Shown here: in pieces, positions 54,818 to 63,919 of the stretch
Numbering within the stretch: the stretch's first letter is position 1
How the letters are laid out: every line of letters begins with the position of its first letter
Assembly: GCF_004361885.1 (NCBI RefSeq)
Contig: NZ_SNWH01000003.1
Coordinates: 1-64,000 of the forward strand
Origin: Halomonas ventosae
GTDB lineage: Bacteria; Pseudomonadota; Gammaproteobacteria; Pseudomonadales; Halomonadaceae
Reading direction: 5' to 3'
DNA: 64,000 nt
The notes under the pieces: model-generated
Databases searched by the model: none
Told to the model about the DNA's origin: nothing
The model's input: only the letters and a program-made list of their open reading frames with translations
Translations under genes and position numbers: made by a program

Positions 54818-56392
54818 ATGACTCTCAAGAAGACCCTACTGGCGAGCGTGATCGGCGCCGCCATGACTACCGCCGTGCTGCCTTCCGTGGCCAGCGCCGA
54901 GACCACCCTGCGCATGGCCTATGACGCCGACCCGGTCTCACTGGACATCCACGAGCAGCTTTCCGGGGGAATCCTCCAGCTCTCCCACATGACTTTCGAC
55001 CCCTTGGTACGCTGGACCCAGGATCTCTCCTTCGAACCGCGCCTAGCCACCGGTTGGGAGCAGGTCGACGACACCACCATGCGCATGACCCTGCGCGAAG
55101 GGGTGGAATTCCACAGTGGCAATCCCTTCACCGCCAAGGACGTGGTCTGGACCGTCGAGCGTCTCAAGCGTAGCCCGGACTTCAAGGCGCTCTTCGAGCC
55201 GGTCGAGAGCGTCACGGCCATCGACGACACCACCATTGAGATCACCACCCGCGAGCCCTATCCGCTGCTACTTAACCTCGCTACCTACATCTTCCCGATG
55301 GACAGCGCCTTCTACAGCGGCACCGACGCGGACGGCGACCCCAAGGACGAGATCGTCAAGAACGGCAACTCCTTCGCCTCGGCCCATCTCTCCGGCACCG
55401 GCCCCTTCACCGTGGTCGAGCACCAGAAGGGCACCCGCATGGAGTTCGAGCGCTTCGACGGCTACTGGGACGACGAGTCCCCCGGCAACGTGGATCACAT
55501 CGTGCACACCCCGATCAGCGAGAACGCCACCCGCGTGGCCGCCCTGCTCTCCGGTGACGTGGACTTCATCGCCCCGGTGCCGCCCAATGACCTGGAGCGG
55601 GTGCGCGAGGACGACGACGTCCAGCTGGTCACCATGTCCGGTACGCGGATCATCATCTTTCACATGAACCAGGCGCGCGTCGAGGCCTTCCAGGATCCGC
55701 GGGTCCGCCAGGCCTTTGTCTATGCCATCAACCAGGAAGGCATCGCCGATCGCCTGATGAAAGGCTTCGCCACCCCGGCAGCGCAGTTCTCGCCGAAAGG
55801 TTATGCCGGCCATGTCGAGAGTCTCGAGCCACGCTACGACCTGGAGAAGGCCAAGCAGCTGATGGAAGAGGCCGGCTACGCCGAGGGCTTCGAGATCTCC
55901 ATGATGGCGCCCAACAACCGCTACGTGAACGATGCCAAGATCGCCCAGGCAGTGGCCGCCATGCTGGCGCGCATCAACGTCACGGTGGACCTCAAGACAC
56001 TGCCCAAGGCCCAGTACTGGGGCGAGTTCGACGACCGCGCCGCCGACATGATGATGATCGGCTGGCACGCCGATACCGAGGACAGCGCCAACTTCCACGA
56101 GTACCTGACGGCCTGCCCGGATGCCGACAGCGGCGCCGGCCAGTACAACGCCAGCAACTACTGCAACCCGGCGCTCGACAAGCTGGTGGCCGAGGCCAAC
56201 CTGGAGGTCGACCTCGAGAAGCGTGCCGAGATGCTGCAGCAGGTCGAGCAGACCCTGCACGACGAGGCGGCCGTGGTGCCACTGCACTGGCAGGACCTGG
56301 CCTGGGCCTCTGCGGACAACGTCATGATCGAACCGATCCTCAACGTGATGAACTTTCCCTACCTCGGGGATCTGGTCATCAAGCAAGAATAA
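54818..56392 (+). CDS. Peptide ABC transporter substrate-binding protein (SBP_bac_5)
   Basis: 524 aa. A Sec signal (LKKTLLASVIGAAMTTAVLPSVASA, residues 3-27, in parts) is followed by the family 5 pattern RMAYDADPVSLDIHEQLSGG, TFDPLVRWTQDLSFEPRLATGW and EGVEFHSGNPFTAKDVVWTVERL near 95-117. These bind di- or oligopeptides, or nickel and haem in some cases; the ligand is not decidable. It is the first gene of a five-gene importer, and a strong stem-loop follows before the permease. Confidence 0.92.
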   Translation: MTLKKTLLASVIGAAMTTAVLPSVASAETTLRMAYDADPVSLDIHEQLSGGILQLSHMTFDPLVRWTQDLSFEPRLATGWEQVDDTTMRMTLREGVEFHSGNPFTAKDVVWTVERLKRSPDFKALFEPVESVTAIDDTTIEITTREPYPLLLNLATYIFPMDSAFYSGTDADGDPKDEIVKNGNSFASAHLSGTGPFTVVEHQKGTRMEFERFDGYWDDESPGNVDHIVHTPISENATRVAALLSGDVDFIAPVPPNDLERVREDDDVQLVTMSGTRIIIFHMNQARVEAFQDPRVRQAFVYAINQEGIADRLMKGFATPAAQFSPKGYAGHVESLEPRYDLEKAKQLMEEAGYAEGFEISMMAPNNRYVNDAKIAQAVAAMLARINVTVDLKTLPKAQYWGEFDDRAADMMMIGWHADTEDSANFHEYLTACPDADSGAGQYNASNYCNPALDKLVAEANLEVDLEKRAEMLQQVEQTLHDEAAVVPLHWQDLAWASADNVMIEPILNVMNFPYLGDLVIKQE

Positions 56393-56403
56393 GCCTCTCT
56401 CGC

Positions 56404-56422
56404 GCCGGCCCTGGCGGCCGGC
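56404..56422 (+). other. Intercistronic stem-loop after the binding-protein gene
   Basis: GCCGGCC and GGCCGGC form a perfect 7-bp stem with a 5-nt loop in the 104-bp gap after the binding-protein gene, without a T-tract. Such hairpins often stabilise upstream mRNA, giving more binding protein than permease. Confidence 0.5.
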
Positions 56423-56496
56423 CATCCGAAACCTGACCCCTGTGACGCGCTCGCCAGTCGAGTGCGTCGCCGCGTGTTGCACTCGGGACGCCAGCC

Positions 56497-57543
56497 ATGA
56501 TCGCCTTTTTGATCAAGCGCCTCTTCCATGCCCTGCTGGTGATGTTCGTCATCAGCATCATCGCCTTCGCCATCCAGGACAATCTGGGTGACCCCATCCA
56601 GCAGATGGTCGGCCAATCGGTGCCGGAGAGCGAGCGTGAGGCCCTGCGCGAGCAGCTGGGCCTCAACGACCCCTTCGTGGTCCAGTACCTGCGCTTCGCG
56701 GGCAATGCCCTGCAGCTGGACTTCGGCTACTCCTACATCTTCAACGAGCCCACCACCGAGGTGATCGCCCGCCACCTGCCGGCGACCCTGGAGCTGGTCT
56801 TCGCCACCTCCCTGCTGATCGTGCTGTTCTCGGTACCGATCGGCGTCTACAGCGCGATCCGCCCCCGGGCGTGGCTGTCGCGCTTGTTCATGGGGGTGTC
56901 GATCATCGGCATCTCCATCCCGGTCTTCCTCACCGCCATCATGCTGATCCAGCTGTTCGCCATCGGCGTCTCCTGGTCGCCCTTCCCCGCCGATACCGGC
57001 TGGGGCGCCTGGCTCAACGACCTGGTCAGTACCGAGGGCGGCATGCCGGCCTACGGCCGTGGCAGGCCGGTACCCGTGTTCGGCACCTGGGCGACCAACT
57101 TCGCCTCACTCGAGGGCCTCACCTACCTGGTGCTGCCAGCCATCTCGCTGGCCTCGATCATGCTGCCGTTGTTCATCCGCCTGATCCGCGCCGAGATGCT
57201 CGAGGTGCTGCAGTCCGAGTATGTGAAGTTCGCCCGCGCCAAGGGTATCCCCTTGCGCCGCATCTACTTCATACATGCCCTCAAGAACACCATGCTGCCG
57301 GTGATCACCATGGGTGGCGTACAGATCGGCACCCTGGTGGCCTACACCATCCTCACCGAGACGGTGTTCCAGTGGCCGGGCATGGGGCTGATGTTCCTCA
57401 ATGCCATCCAGCGCTCCGACGTGCCGCTGATCATCACCTACCTGATGATCGTGGGGCTGATCTTCGTGATCACCAACACCCTTGTCGACCTGATCTACGG
57501 CCTGGTCAATCCCACCGTCAAACTGACAGGGAAACCCGCATGA
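56497..57543 (+). CDS. Peptide ABC transporter permease, DppB type
   Basis: 348 aa with about six helices. The DppB start LIKRLFHALLVMFVISIIAFAI, the YIFNEPTTEVIARHLPATLEL extracytoplasmic part and the EAA loop KFARAKGIPLRRIYFIHALKNT near 246-267 are present. It pairs with the DppC-type subunit to form the channel. Its stop overlaps the next start by 4 bp (ATGA). Confidence 0.93.
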   Translation: MIAFLIKRLFHALLVMFVISIIAFAIQDNLGDPIQQMVGQSVPESEREALREQLGLNDPFVVQYLRFAGNALQLDFGYSYIFNEPTTEVIARHLPATLELVFATSLLIVLFSVPIGVYSAIRPRAWLSRLFMGVSIIGISIPVFLTAIMLIQLFAIGVSWSPFPADTGWGAWLNDLVSTEGGMPAYGRGRPVPVFGTWATNFASLEGLTYLVLPAISLASIMLPLFIRLIRAEMLEVLQSEYVKFARAKGIPLRRIYFIHALKNTMLPVITMGGVQIGTLVAYTILTETVFQWPGMGLMFLNAIQRSDVPLIITYLMIVGLIFVITNTLVDLIYGLVNPTVKLTGKPA

Positions 57544-58481
57544 CAACCCCGACACCTCGGGTGGCGAGCCGCTGGTCACGCTTTCGCGGCTCCTACCTGC
57601 TCTACAGTTTCAAGCGTGACCTGGTCGCCCAGCTGAGCCTGGTGGTGTTCATCGCCCTGGTCGCGATGGCGGTGCTGGCTCCCTGGCTGGCGCCCATGGA
57701 CCCCTACGACCTGGCGCAGATCGACATCATGTCCTCGGAGCTGCCGCCCTTCTGGGTCGCCGGCAGCGATCCGACCTACCTGATGGGGACCGATGCCCAG
57801 GGGCGCGATCTGCTCTCCACGATTCTCTACGGTGCCCGGGTGTCGCTGATCATCGGCTTCGGTGCGGTGGCCCTGCAGGCCTTGCTGGGCGTCAGCTTCG
57901 GGCTGCTCGCCGGCTATCTGGGGGGGCGCATGGATGCCTTCCTGATGCGCCTGGCCGACATCCAGCTGTCGTTCTCCACCCTGATGGTGGCCATCGTGGT
58001 GGGCGCTGTGGTCAAGGCGGCCTTCGGCGGCGCCACCTTCAGCGCCTATGCGGTACCGCTGCTGGTGCTGATCATCGGCCTGGCCGAATGGCCCCAGTAT
58101 GCCCGCACGGTGCGCGCCTCGGTGCTTGCCGAGCGCAGCAAGGAATACGTCGATGCGGCCCGGGTGATGGGTTTCACCAGCCGGCGGATCATGTTCCGCC
58201 ACATCCTGCCCAACACACTGTCGCCGATCTTCGTGATTTCCACCGTGCAGGTGGCCAACGCCATCATCTCCGAGGCGGCGCTCTCCTTCCTCGGCCTGGG
58301 CATGCCGGAAACGCACCCGTCGCTGGGCTCGCTGATCAAGTCCGGCTTCGACTACCTGCAGTCGGGCTCCTGGTGGATCACCCTGATCCCCGGCCTGGTG
58401 CTGGTGGTGCTGGTGCTGGTGATCAACCTGCTCGGCGACTGGCTGCGCGACGTCCTCAATCCGCGACTCTACAAGGGCTGA
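57540..58481 (+). CDS. Peptide ABC transporter permease, DppC type
   Basis: 313 aa from ATG 57540. OppC/DppC motifs: LGTDAQGRDLLST-like MGTDAQGRDLLSTILYGAR near 82-100 and the EAA loop DAARVMGFTSRRIMFRHILPNTLSP near 202-226, with six helices. It forms the transmembrane pore with the DppB-type protein. It is coupled to dppB by a 4-bp overlap. Confidence 0.93.
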   Translation: MTTPTPRVASRWSRFRGSYLLYSFKRDLVAQLSLVVFIALVAMAVLAPWLAPMDPYDLAQIDIMSSELPPFWVAGSDPTYLMGTDAQGRDLLSTILYGARVSLIIGFGAVALQALLGVSFGLLAGYLGGRMDAFLMRLADIQLSFSTLMVAIVVGAVVKAAFGGATFSAYAVPLLVLIIGLAEWPQYARTVRASVLAERSKEYVDAARVMGFTSRRIMFRHILPNTLSPIFVISTVQVANAIISEAALSFLGLGMPETHPSLGSLIKSGFDYLQSGSWWITLIPGLVLVVLVLVINLLGDWLRDVLNPRLYKG

Positions 58482-58485
58482 TCCC

Positions 58486-59505
58486 ATGGCACTGCTCGAC
58501 GTAAACCATCTCGACGTGCGCTTTGCCCTTCGCCGCGGCGATGTCCAGGCGCTGCGCGACGTCAGCTTCAGCCTCGAGCGCGGCGAGCGCCTGGGGATCG
58601 TGGGCGAATCCGGCGCCGGCAAGTCGGTGGCGGCCTTCAGCCTGCTCAACCTGATCGCCAAGCCGGGCTACATCGCCGGCGGCAGCATCCACTTCGACGG
58701 CCGTGACCTGACCGCCATGAGCGACCGGGCATTGCGCCATATCCGCGGCCACCGCATGTCGATTATCTTCCAGGACCCGATGATGACCCTGAACCCGGTG
58801 CTCTCCATCGGCGAACAGATGGTCGAATGCCTCAAGGCCCACCGGCGCATCTCGACCCGCGAGGCCCGGGCGATCTCGCTGCGCAAGCTCGAGCAGGTGC
58901 AGATCCCCTCGCCCGCGGCACGCCTGGACCAGTACCCCCACGAGCTCTCCGGCGGCATGCGCCAACGGGTGATCATCGCCATCGCGCTGCTGCTCGACCC
59001 GGATATCATTATTGCCGACGAGCCCACCACCGCGCTGGACGTGACCATCCAGGCCGAGATCATGGCGCTGTTGCTGGAGCTTTGCGAGACGCACCACGTC
59101 GGCCTGATCCTGATCACCCACGACCTGGGCGTGGTCAGCCAGGTCTCCCAGCGCATGCTGGTGATGTACGCCGGCCGGGTGATCGAGCAGGGCCCGACCC
59201 GGGAGATCATCAACGACCCCCAGCATCCCTACACCCAGGGGCTGATCAACGCCCTACCCCAGATGGCTACCCCGGGCAGCCGGCTGAACCAGATCCCCGG
59301 CAGCATGCCCTCGCTGGACAACCTGCCGAGCGGCTGCGCCTTCCACCCGCGCTGTGGCTTCGTCGAGCGCGCCGACGGTACAACCCGGCGTGCCTGTATC
59401 GATTTGGTCCCCGGCTACGTGACCTCCGGCAACGGCCGGGTCGCCTGCCACATGGTCGCCGAGATGCTCGAGCGCGAACGCATCCCGGCCGAGGAGATTC
59501 GCTGA
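58486..59505 (+). CDS. Peptide ABC transporter ATPase, DppD type
   Basis: 339 aa. Walker A GESGAGKSVAAFSLL near 38-52, Q-loop IFQDPMMTLNPV near 90, signature LSGGMRQRV near 153, Walker B IIIADEPTTALDV near 172. The C-terminal oligopeptide-transporter extension carries a cysteine cluster (LPSGCAFHPRC...RRACID...VACHM), typical of DppD/OppD with a possible Fe-S site. Its stop shares an A with the next start (TGATG). Confidence 0.94.
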   Translation: MALLDVNHLDVRFALRRGDVQALRDVSFSLERGERLGIVGESGAGKSVAAFSLLNLIAKPGYIAGGSIHFDGRDLTAMSDRALRHIRGHRMSIIFQDPMMTLNPVLSIGEQMVECLKAHRRISTREARAISLRKLEQVQIPSPAARLDQYPHELSGGMRQRVIIAIALLLDPDIIIADEPTTALDVTIQAEIMALLLELCETHHVGLILITHDLGVVSQVSQRMLVMYAGRVIEQGPTREIINDPQHPYTQGLINALPQMATPGSRLNQIPGSMPSLDNLPSGCAFHPRCGFVERADGTTRRACIDLVPGYVTSGNGRVACHMVAEMLERERIPAEEIR

Positions 59506-60575
59506 TGAGTGCCATCGCCCATGCTAAAGCCCAGGCCCCTCACCCTGCCCCTGCTGCGGAGACGGCCAGCCCCCTGCTGCAGGTCCGCGGGCTGGAGAAG
59601 CACTTCTCGCTCTCCGGGGATTTCCTCGAGCAGCTGAGGTTCAAGGGAGGGCGCATCGTCCGCGAGCAGCGCTACGTGCATGCCATCAACGGCGTCGACC
59701 TGGAGATCCAGCGCGGCGAGGCACTCTGCGTGGTCGGCGAATCGGGCTGTGGCAAGTCCACGGTGGCGCGCACCGTGATGGGGCTGCTGCATCCCAGTGC
59801 CGGCGAGATCCATTATGCCGGCCAGCGCATCGACGATCTTTCCCACAAGGCGCTGATGCCCTACCGCCGCCGCATGCAGATGATCTTCCAGAACCCCTAT
59901 GCCTCGCTCAATCCACGCATGACCATCCAGCAGACCCTCGAGGAGCCGATCCGCCTGCATCACCCCGACTGGTCGGCGCAGCGCGTCAAGCAGCAGGTCG
60001 CCGAGGTGATGGCCTCGGTGGGCATTGCGGCCGACTGGGGTGGCCGCTATGGCCATGAGTTCTCCGGTGGTCAGCGCCAACGCATCGCCATTGCTCGCGC
60101 CCTGGCGGTGGACCCGGAGTTCATCGTCGCCGACGAGCCGATCTCGGCGCTGGATGTATCGATCCAGGCCCAGGTGCTGAACCTGCTGATGGAGGCCCAG
60201 CAGCAGCGCAACCTGACCTACCTGTTCATCACCCACGATCTGGCCGTGGTCGAGCATTTCGGTACCCGGGTGGCGGTGATGTATCTGGGCCGGGTCTGCG
60301 AGGTGGCGCCGACGGCGACGCTCTTCGCCCGGCCGCGCCACCCCTATACCCAGGCCCTGATGTCGGCGATTCCGCGTCTCGAGGACGACCGGCCGCAGCA
60401 CATTCGCCTGCAGGGCGAAGTGCCCACACCGGTCAACCTACCCTCGGGCTGCGTCTTTCATGGCCGCTGCCCGCATGCGAACGAGCGCTGCCGGCGCGAG
60501 GTTCCGGCGCTGATCGTCACCGCCGAGGGCGGCCAGGTGGCTTGTCACGCCGTGGAGGAAGGACGTATCGACTGA
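59505..60575 (+). CDS. Peptide ABC transporter ATPase, DppF type
   Basis: 356 aa from ATG 59505. Walker A GESGCGKSTVARTVMGLL near 82-99, Q-loop IFQNPYASLNPRM near 127, signature FSGGQRQRIAIARAL near 186-200, Walker B FIVADEPISALDV near 206-218. The C-terminal segment LPSGCVFHGRCPHANERCRREVP with cysteines matches DppF/OppF. Together with the four preceding genes it completes one peptide importer. Confidence 0.94.
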   Translation: MSAIAHAKAQAPHPAPAAETASPLLQVRGLEKHFSLSGDFLEQLRFKGGRIVREQRYVHAINGVDLEIQRGEALCVVGESGCGKSTVARTVMGLLHPSAGEIHYAGQRIDDLSHKALMPYRRRMQMIFQNPYASLNPRMTIQQTLEEPIRLHHPDWSAQRVKQQVAEVMASVGIAADWGGRYGHEFSGGQRQRIAIARALAVDPEFIVADEPISALDVSIQAQVLNLLMEAQQQRNLTYLFITHDLAVVEHFGTRVAVMYLGRVCEVAPTATLFARPRHPYTQALMSAIPRLEDDRPQHIRLQGEVPTPVNLPSGCVFHGRCPHANERCRREVPALIVTAEGGQVACHAVEEGRID

Positions 60576-60740
60576 TCGCTGGTCGAGAGACTGGGCGCAG
60601 AAAGTGATACGAGCTTATCCCATGTTGTCACACTCGCTGAGGGTTTCTGCCTAGTCTGGCCACGTGGCGAGACCCGCGATCAATGTCGAGAATCCCGCAG
60701 CTGGCCGCCGCGCGCATCCATCACCTGAGGGGGAAAGATC

Positions 60741-61283
60741 GTGGACACGATGAATCAGTCACGTCAGGCGTCGACCAACACCAAGGTGCCTCGCCAGGCG
60801 CCCATGCTGCCCCCGGAATTGATGCAGGCGGTAGCCGATTGCGAGCTACGACAGTGCGACCGATATCGGTGGCGGGCGCTACGGTTCCTGGCCTACCACC
60901 CCGGCCTCAGTCGGCTGATGCAGGCCCTGGCCGGCGAGAGCCATGAGCGCCTCGGTGCCCTGGCCGAGGCGTTGGCCATGGAGTCGCCCTGCCTGTCTGA
61001 CAGCGCGCCGTGGCCCTGGCACTACTCGGGCCAAGGCAGCGCGCACTTCTTCATCGTTGACGACGCCATGGCGCGCCTCGAACTGGCCCGTTGCCTGCTG
61101 GAGGAGCATCGCATGGAGCGTTTCTATATGCGACTGGAGCACAGCAACGCCATGCCGGAACTAGACGCCTTGTTGGGTGACGGCGTAGCCCAGTGCCGGG
61201 CGCATTGCCAACTGCTCGAGGAGACCCGGCAGTCGCTGCCGACGCGCTATCGCGCGCTGAGCAGCATCACCCGCGGACGGTGA
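60741..61283 (+). CDS. Helical protein of unknown function, ferritin-like fold suspected (copy 1)
   Basis: 180 aa from GTG 60741, with GAGGGGG at 60727-60733; ATG 60750 is an alternative. About four long helices are predicted: CELRQCDRYRWRALRFLAYH, LMQALAGESHERLGALAEAL, ARLELARCLLEEHRMERFYM and AQCRAHCQLLEETRQSLPT. Glu and His residues recur (GESHE, LLEEH, CRAHCQLLEE), resembling ferritin-like or rubrerythrin bundles, but the ExxH pairs are not canonical, so diiron binding is only a guess. A paralogue is at 62497. It lies directly before a Crp/Fnr regulator. Confidence 0.6.
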   Translation: MDTMNQSRQASTNTKVPRQAPMLPPELMQAVADCELRQCDRYRWRALRFLAYHPGLSRLMQALAGESHERLGALAEALAMESPCLSDSAPWPWHYSGQGSAHFFIVDDAMARLELARCLLEEHRMERFYMRLEHSNAMPELDALLGDGVAQCRAHCQLLEETRQSLPTRYRALSSITRGR

Positions 61284-61343
61284 CGCGCGCGGCGCATCCT
61301 CTGACACCCGCATTGCAATTGTAACCGGCACAGGGGTCTACTG

Positions 61344-61445
61344 ATGAAGCGAAGGGCGAGGCATCGCCCTCGCTCTGCCGTGTTCGGCAGCACCGCGAGG
61401 ATGGATCGCCTCGCCATCGCCTTCATCGACGAGGACCCCGCATGA
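61344..61445 (+). CDS. Possible 33-codon leader ORF overlapping the Crp/Fnr start
   Basis: ATG 61344 to TGA 61443-61445, with the stop overlapping the regulator's ATG (ATGA). It is very Arg-rich (MKRRARHRPRS). GGGG lies about 10 bp upstream. Two adjacent hairpins lie inside it. The overlap suggests translational coupling or attenuation of the regulator; translation itself is unproven. Confidence 0.4.
   Translation: MKRRARHRPRSAVFGSTARMDRLAIAFIDEDPA
61353..61390 (+). promoter_or_regulatory. Two adjacent stem-loops in the leader of the Crp/Fnr gene
   Basis: AGGGCGA/TCGCCCT (61353-61370, loop GGCA) and CTGCCG/CGGCAG (61375-61390, loop TGTT) are perfect stems separated by 4 bp, in the 158-bp spacer before the regulator. 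A possible RNA control element. Confidence 0.5.
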
Positions 61446-62233
61446 ATGACCGCCATCGCCTCCAGGCAACCCTGAAGCGCCACTTCCCCCTGCACGACGA
61501 CGATTGCGCACGCCTCGAACAGCTCGAACAGCACACCCACTCAGCAAGCAAGAACGAGGTACTGTGGCACTTCGGTGCCAAGCTACAGGATCTGTACATC
61601 CTGCAGAGTGGCTGGGCCTGTACCATCCGCGATACTCGCGACGGGGAAAGTCAGATCATCGAGTTGCTGCTGCCCGGCGATATCATCGGCCTGCGAGAGT
61701 TCACCTTCCAGCGGCATGTCTGCGAGGCGCAAATGATCAGCGCGGGCACCATCAGCCCCTTTGCCCACGAGCAGATCGTCGATTTGATCGCGTCGTCCGC
61801 GCCTCTGGCGGTAGCCCTGTTCGCCGCCATCGCCCGCCAGGAGGCATTGCTCACCGAACGCATGCTGGTCAACCTTCACCGTCCCGCCCGGGTACAGGTC
61901 AGCCACTTTATCCTCGAGACCTTCCTGCGCCTGAGCAAGATCCAGGCCGTGGATCCCGGCCATATGCCCTTCCCCATCTCCCAGCGCCTGCTGAGTCAGA
62001 TCCTCGGCCTCTCCCCGGTGCATATCAATCGCACCCTGGCGGCGCTGGAGCGCGACGCGGTGCTCGAAAAGCATCGTGCCCACGTGGTCATCCATGACAT
62101 CCGCCGCCTGCACGACGTGGCGGATTTCAACGCCGACTACCTCAGCGACCGCGTGGAAGATCTCAGCGAGCGCCTGGCTGCGTTGAGAAAGGAAGGCGGT
62201 TTACCCTCTAGAACCAGCCGACCGAGCAAGTGA
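61442..62233 (+). CDS. Crp/Fnr-family transcriptional regulator
   Basis: 263 aa, GAGGA 7 bp before the ATG. A cNMP-binding-like beta-barrel covers about 20-140 (LYILQSGWACTIRDTRDGES, IIELLLPGDIIGLREF). A dimerisation helix follows, then a Crp-type winged HTH at about 175-235 (FPISQRLLSQILGLSPVHIN, RTLAALERDAVLEKHR). The Fnr [4Fe-4S] cysteine pattern is absent, so it is not an oxygen sensor of that type. It is downstream of the helical-protein gene; a truncated relative of it is at 63053. Confidence 0.88.
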   Translation: MNDRHRLQATLKRHFPLHDDDCARLEQLEQHTHSASKNEVLWHFGAKLQDLYILQSGWACTIRDTRDGESQIIELLLPGDIIGLREFTFQRHVCEAQMISAGTISPFAHEQIVDLIASSAPLAVALFAAIARQEALLTERMLVNLHRPARVQVSHFILETFLRLSKIQAVDPGHMPFPISQRLLSQILGLSPVHINRTLAALERDAVLEKHRAHVVIHDIRRLHDVADFNADYLSDRVEDLSERLAALRKEGGLPSRTSRPSK

Positions 62234-63003
62234 CACCGCTACTCATCAGGATGCCGTCATCCCGGGCGTGGGGAGACGGATCGGCATGCGGTGAGCGACA
62301 ACTAGGGCACGGTTTTAGCCACCCATTCCATGCGCTCTCGGGCAAGAAGATGCAAAAAAGCCTCCAGAATTAACCCAAGTTGGCAGACGCTGGCCAGGGC
62401 CTTTACTAGGCTGTGCCTTAAGCATGGTAATCGACGATCATCCGGGGTCGAGAGGCCATTTCGTGGATCACGCTGTCCCATGAGGTGAACCCTATCGTGA
62501 ACACGCCGAGCGTCACATCCATGATCGAGGATACCCTGGCCCGGGCCAATGCGCACGAGCACCAAGTGTTCCACCGCTACCGCTGGCTCAGCCTGCGTTT
62601 CTTGACCTATCAGGTCGCCCTCAGCAAGCTCATGAACGTGCTGGCCGGCGAGAGTCAGCAGCGCGTCCAGGCGCTGATCGAGGTGGCCGCCGCGTTGCCC
62701 CTCAATCGGTTCCCGCTGCGCGTTCCGACCAGCGGATCCGAGCAGACAGGGCGGAGATCGCAATCTTTCTTCATCCTCGATGATCAGAAGGCGGCTCAGG
62801 AACTCAGCCGGGCACTGCTCGAGGAATGGCGGTCTCGACGCTTCTACGAGCAGCTGCAGAATAACAATGCCATCCCCGACCTCCATGACTGGCTAAATGA
62901 CTGTATCCGCCAGAGCCACTCACATTTCCAGATACTCCAGGAAACGCAAGACCGGCTACCCGTGCTGGCATTGCCGGCCCCGGCCATCTCGAATGAGCAG
63001 CCG

Positions 63004-63051
63004 TCGGCCCCGACCCATGAGCTTGAGGGAATGACGATGGGTCGGGGCCGA
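63004..63051. repeat. 15-bp inverted repeat at the fusion junction
   Basis: TCGGCCCCGACCCAT (63004-63018) and ATGGGTCGGGGCCGA (63037-63051) are perfect inverted arms around an 18-bp spacer. The first homology to the Crp/Fnr HTH begins just after it, at about 63060. Confidence 0.85.
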
Positions 63052-63052
63052 G

Positions 63053-63292
63053 AGCGCCAAGACATCCTTCGAATTCCCCGTGTCCCAGCGGCTGCTGGGA
63101 GAGATCCTTGGCCTGTCGCCCGTGCATGTCAATCGCACCCTCAAGGCCCTGGAGGAGGATCGCGTGCTGAAGAAACGCAACGCCCATATCGAGATCTTCG
63201 ACCTGCCGCGGCTGATCCGGGAATCGGCATTCGATGCCGAGTACTTGAACGACGACTTGAATGGCTTGAAGGCCCGCCTGGCAAGACTCTAG
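63053..63292 (+). pseudogene. C-terminal remnant of a Crp/Fnr-family regulator
   Basis: In this frame the sequence reads TSFEFPVSQRLLGEILGLSP, VHVNRTLKALEEDRVLKKRN and a YLNDDLNGLKARL tail ending at 63292. It aligns with the HTH and C-terminus of the full regulator at 61442-62233 (FPISQRLLSQILGLSPVHIN, NADYLSDRVEDLSERLAAL). The cNMP-barrel half, about 175 residues, is missing, so it cannot be a normal Crp/Fnr protein. A 70-aa product starting at GTG 63080 is possible but unlikely. The loss is probably the same deletion that made the upstream fusion. Confidence 0.8.
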
Positions 63293-63304
63293 GGCCTGCC
63301 ACGG

Positions 63305-63919
63305 TCAGCCGATCGGGCAGCTGACGCCGGTCCCCTTAAGGCCGCAATAGCCGCCGGGATGCTTCGCCAGGTACTGCTGGTGGTATTCCTCGGCATAGTA
63401 GAAGGCCTCGAGAGGCTCGATCTCGGTGGTCACAGGCCCCCTGCCGCGGTGTGACAGCGCCGCAGCGTAGGCCTCGCGGCTGCGCTGCGCAAGGTCGCGC
63501 TGCTCGGACGTGGTGGTAAGAATGATCGAGCGGTACTGGCTGCCGATGTCGTTACCCTGACGGTGGCCCTGGGTGGGGTCATGGGCCTCCCAGAACACCC
63601 GCAGCAGAGTCTCCAGGTCGATCTGGCGCGGATCGAAGACCACCCTTACCACCTCGGCATGGCCGGTCCGGCCGCTGCAGGTCTCTTCGTAGGTCGGGTT
63701 GGGCGTCACACCGCCGGCATAGCCCACGGCGGTGACATGCACTCCCGGCAATTCCCAGAAGAGCCGTTCGGCCCCCCAGAAGCACCCCAGCCCGAATACG
63801 ATCTCCTGCATGCCCTCGGGCCAGGGAGGCTGCATGGCATGGCCATTGACCAGGTGGCTGCCGCTGGTTGGCAGCGGTGTGTCGCGCCCGGTGAGCGCAC
63901 GGTCGGGATACAGTGGCAT
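63305..63919 (-). CDS. msrA: Peptide methionine-S-oxide reductase MsrA
   Basis: 204 aa from ATG 63919; a longer frame upstream is not needed. The catalytic cysteine is Cys46 in [13 protein letters not shown], with GYAGG near 68 and [15 protein letters not shown] near 76-90. The resolving cysteines are in the C-terminal [15 protein letters not shown]. It repairs methionine S-sulfoxide. Its end overlaps the convergent fused frame by 20 bp. Confidence 0.94.
   Translation of the reverse strand: MPLYPDRALTGRDTPLPTSGSHLVNGHAMQPPWPEGMQEIVFGLGCFWGAERLFWELPGVHVTAVGYAGGVTPNPTYEETCSGRTGHAEVVRVVFDPRQIDLETLLRVFWEAHDPTQGHRQGNDIGSQYRSIILTTTSEQRDLAQRSREAYAAALSHRGRGPVTTEIEPLEAFYYAEEYHQQYLAKHPGGYCGLKGTGVSCPIG

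Larger units (their letters stand above)
62497..63324 (+). pseudogene. Helical protein copy 2, fused out of frame into the remnant of its regulator
   Basis: A 275-codon frame from GTG 62497 (TGAGGTGA upstream). Residues 1 to about 165 match copy 1 at 60741 in layout: RYRWLSLRFLTYQVALSKLM, NVLAGESQQRVQALIEVAAA, ELSRALLEEWRSRRFYEQLQ, IRQSHSHFQILQETQDRLP. In place of copy 1's C-terminus the frame runs on through a 15-bp inverted repeat (63004-63051) and then reads the Crp HTH coding sequence in the wrong frame to 63324. The natural stop and most of the following regulator were lost by deletion. The helical domain itself may still be made, with an odd tail. Confidence 0.7.

Noticed and set aside
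63080-63292. Small 70-aa HTH protein as a genuine gene
   Set aside because: It lacks a Shine-Dalgarno and aligns as the C-terminus of a Crp/Fnr protein, so a truncated remnant is the simpler reading.
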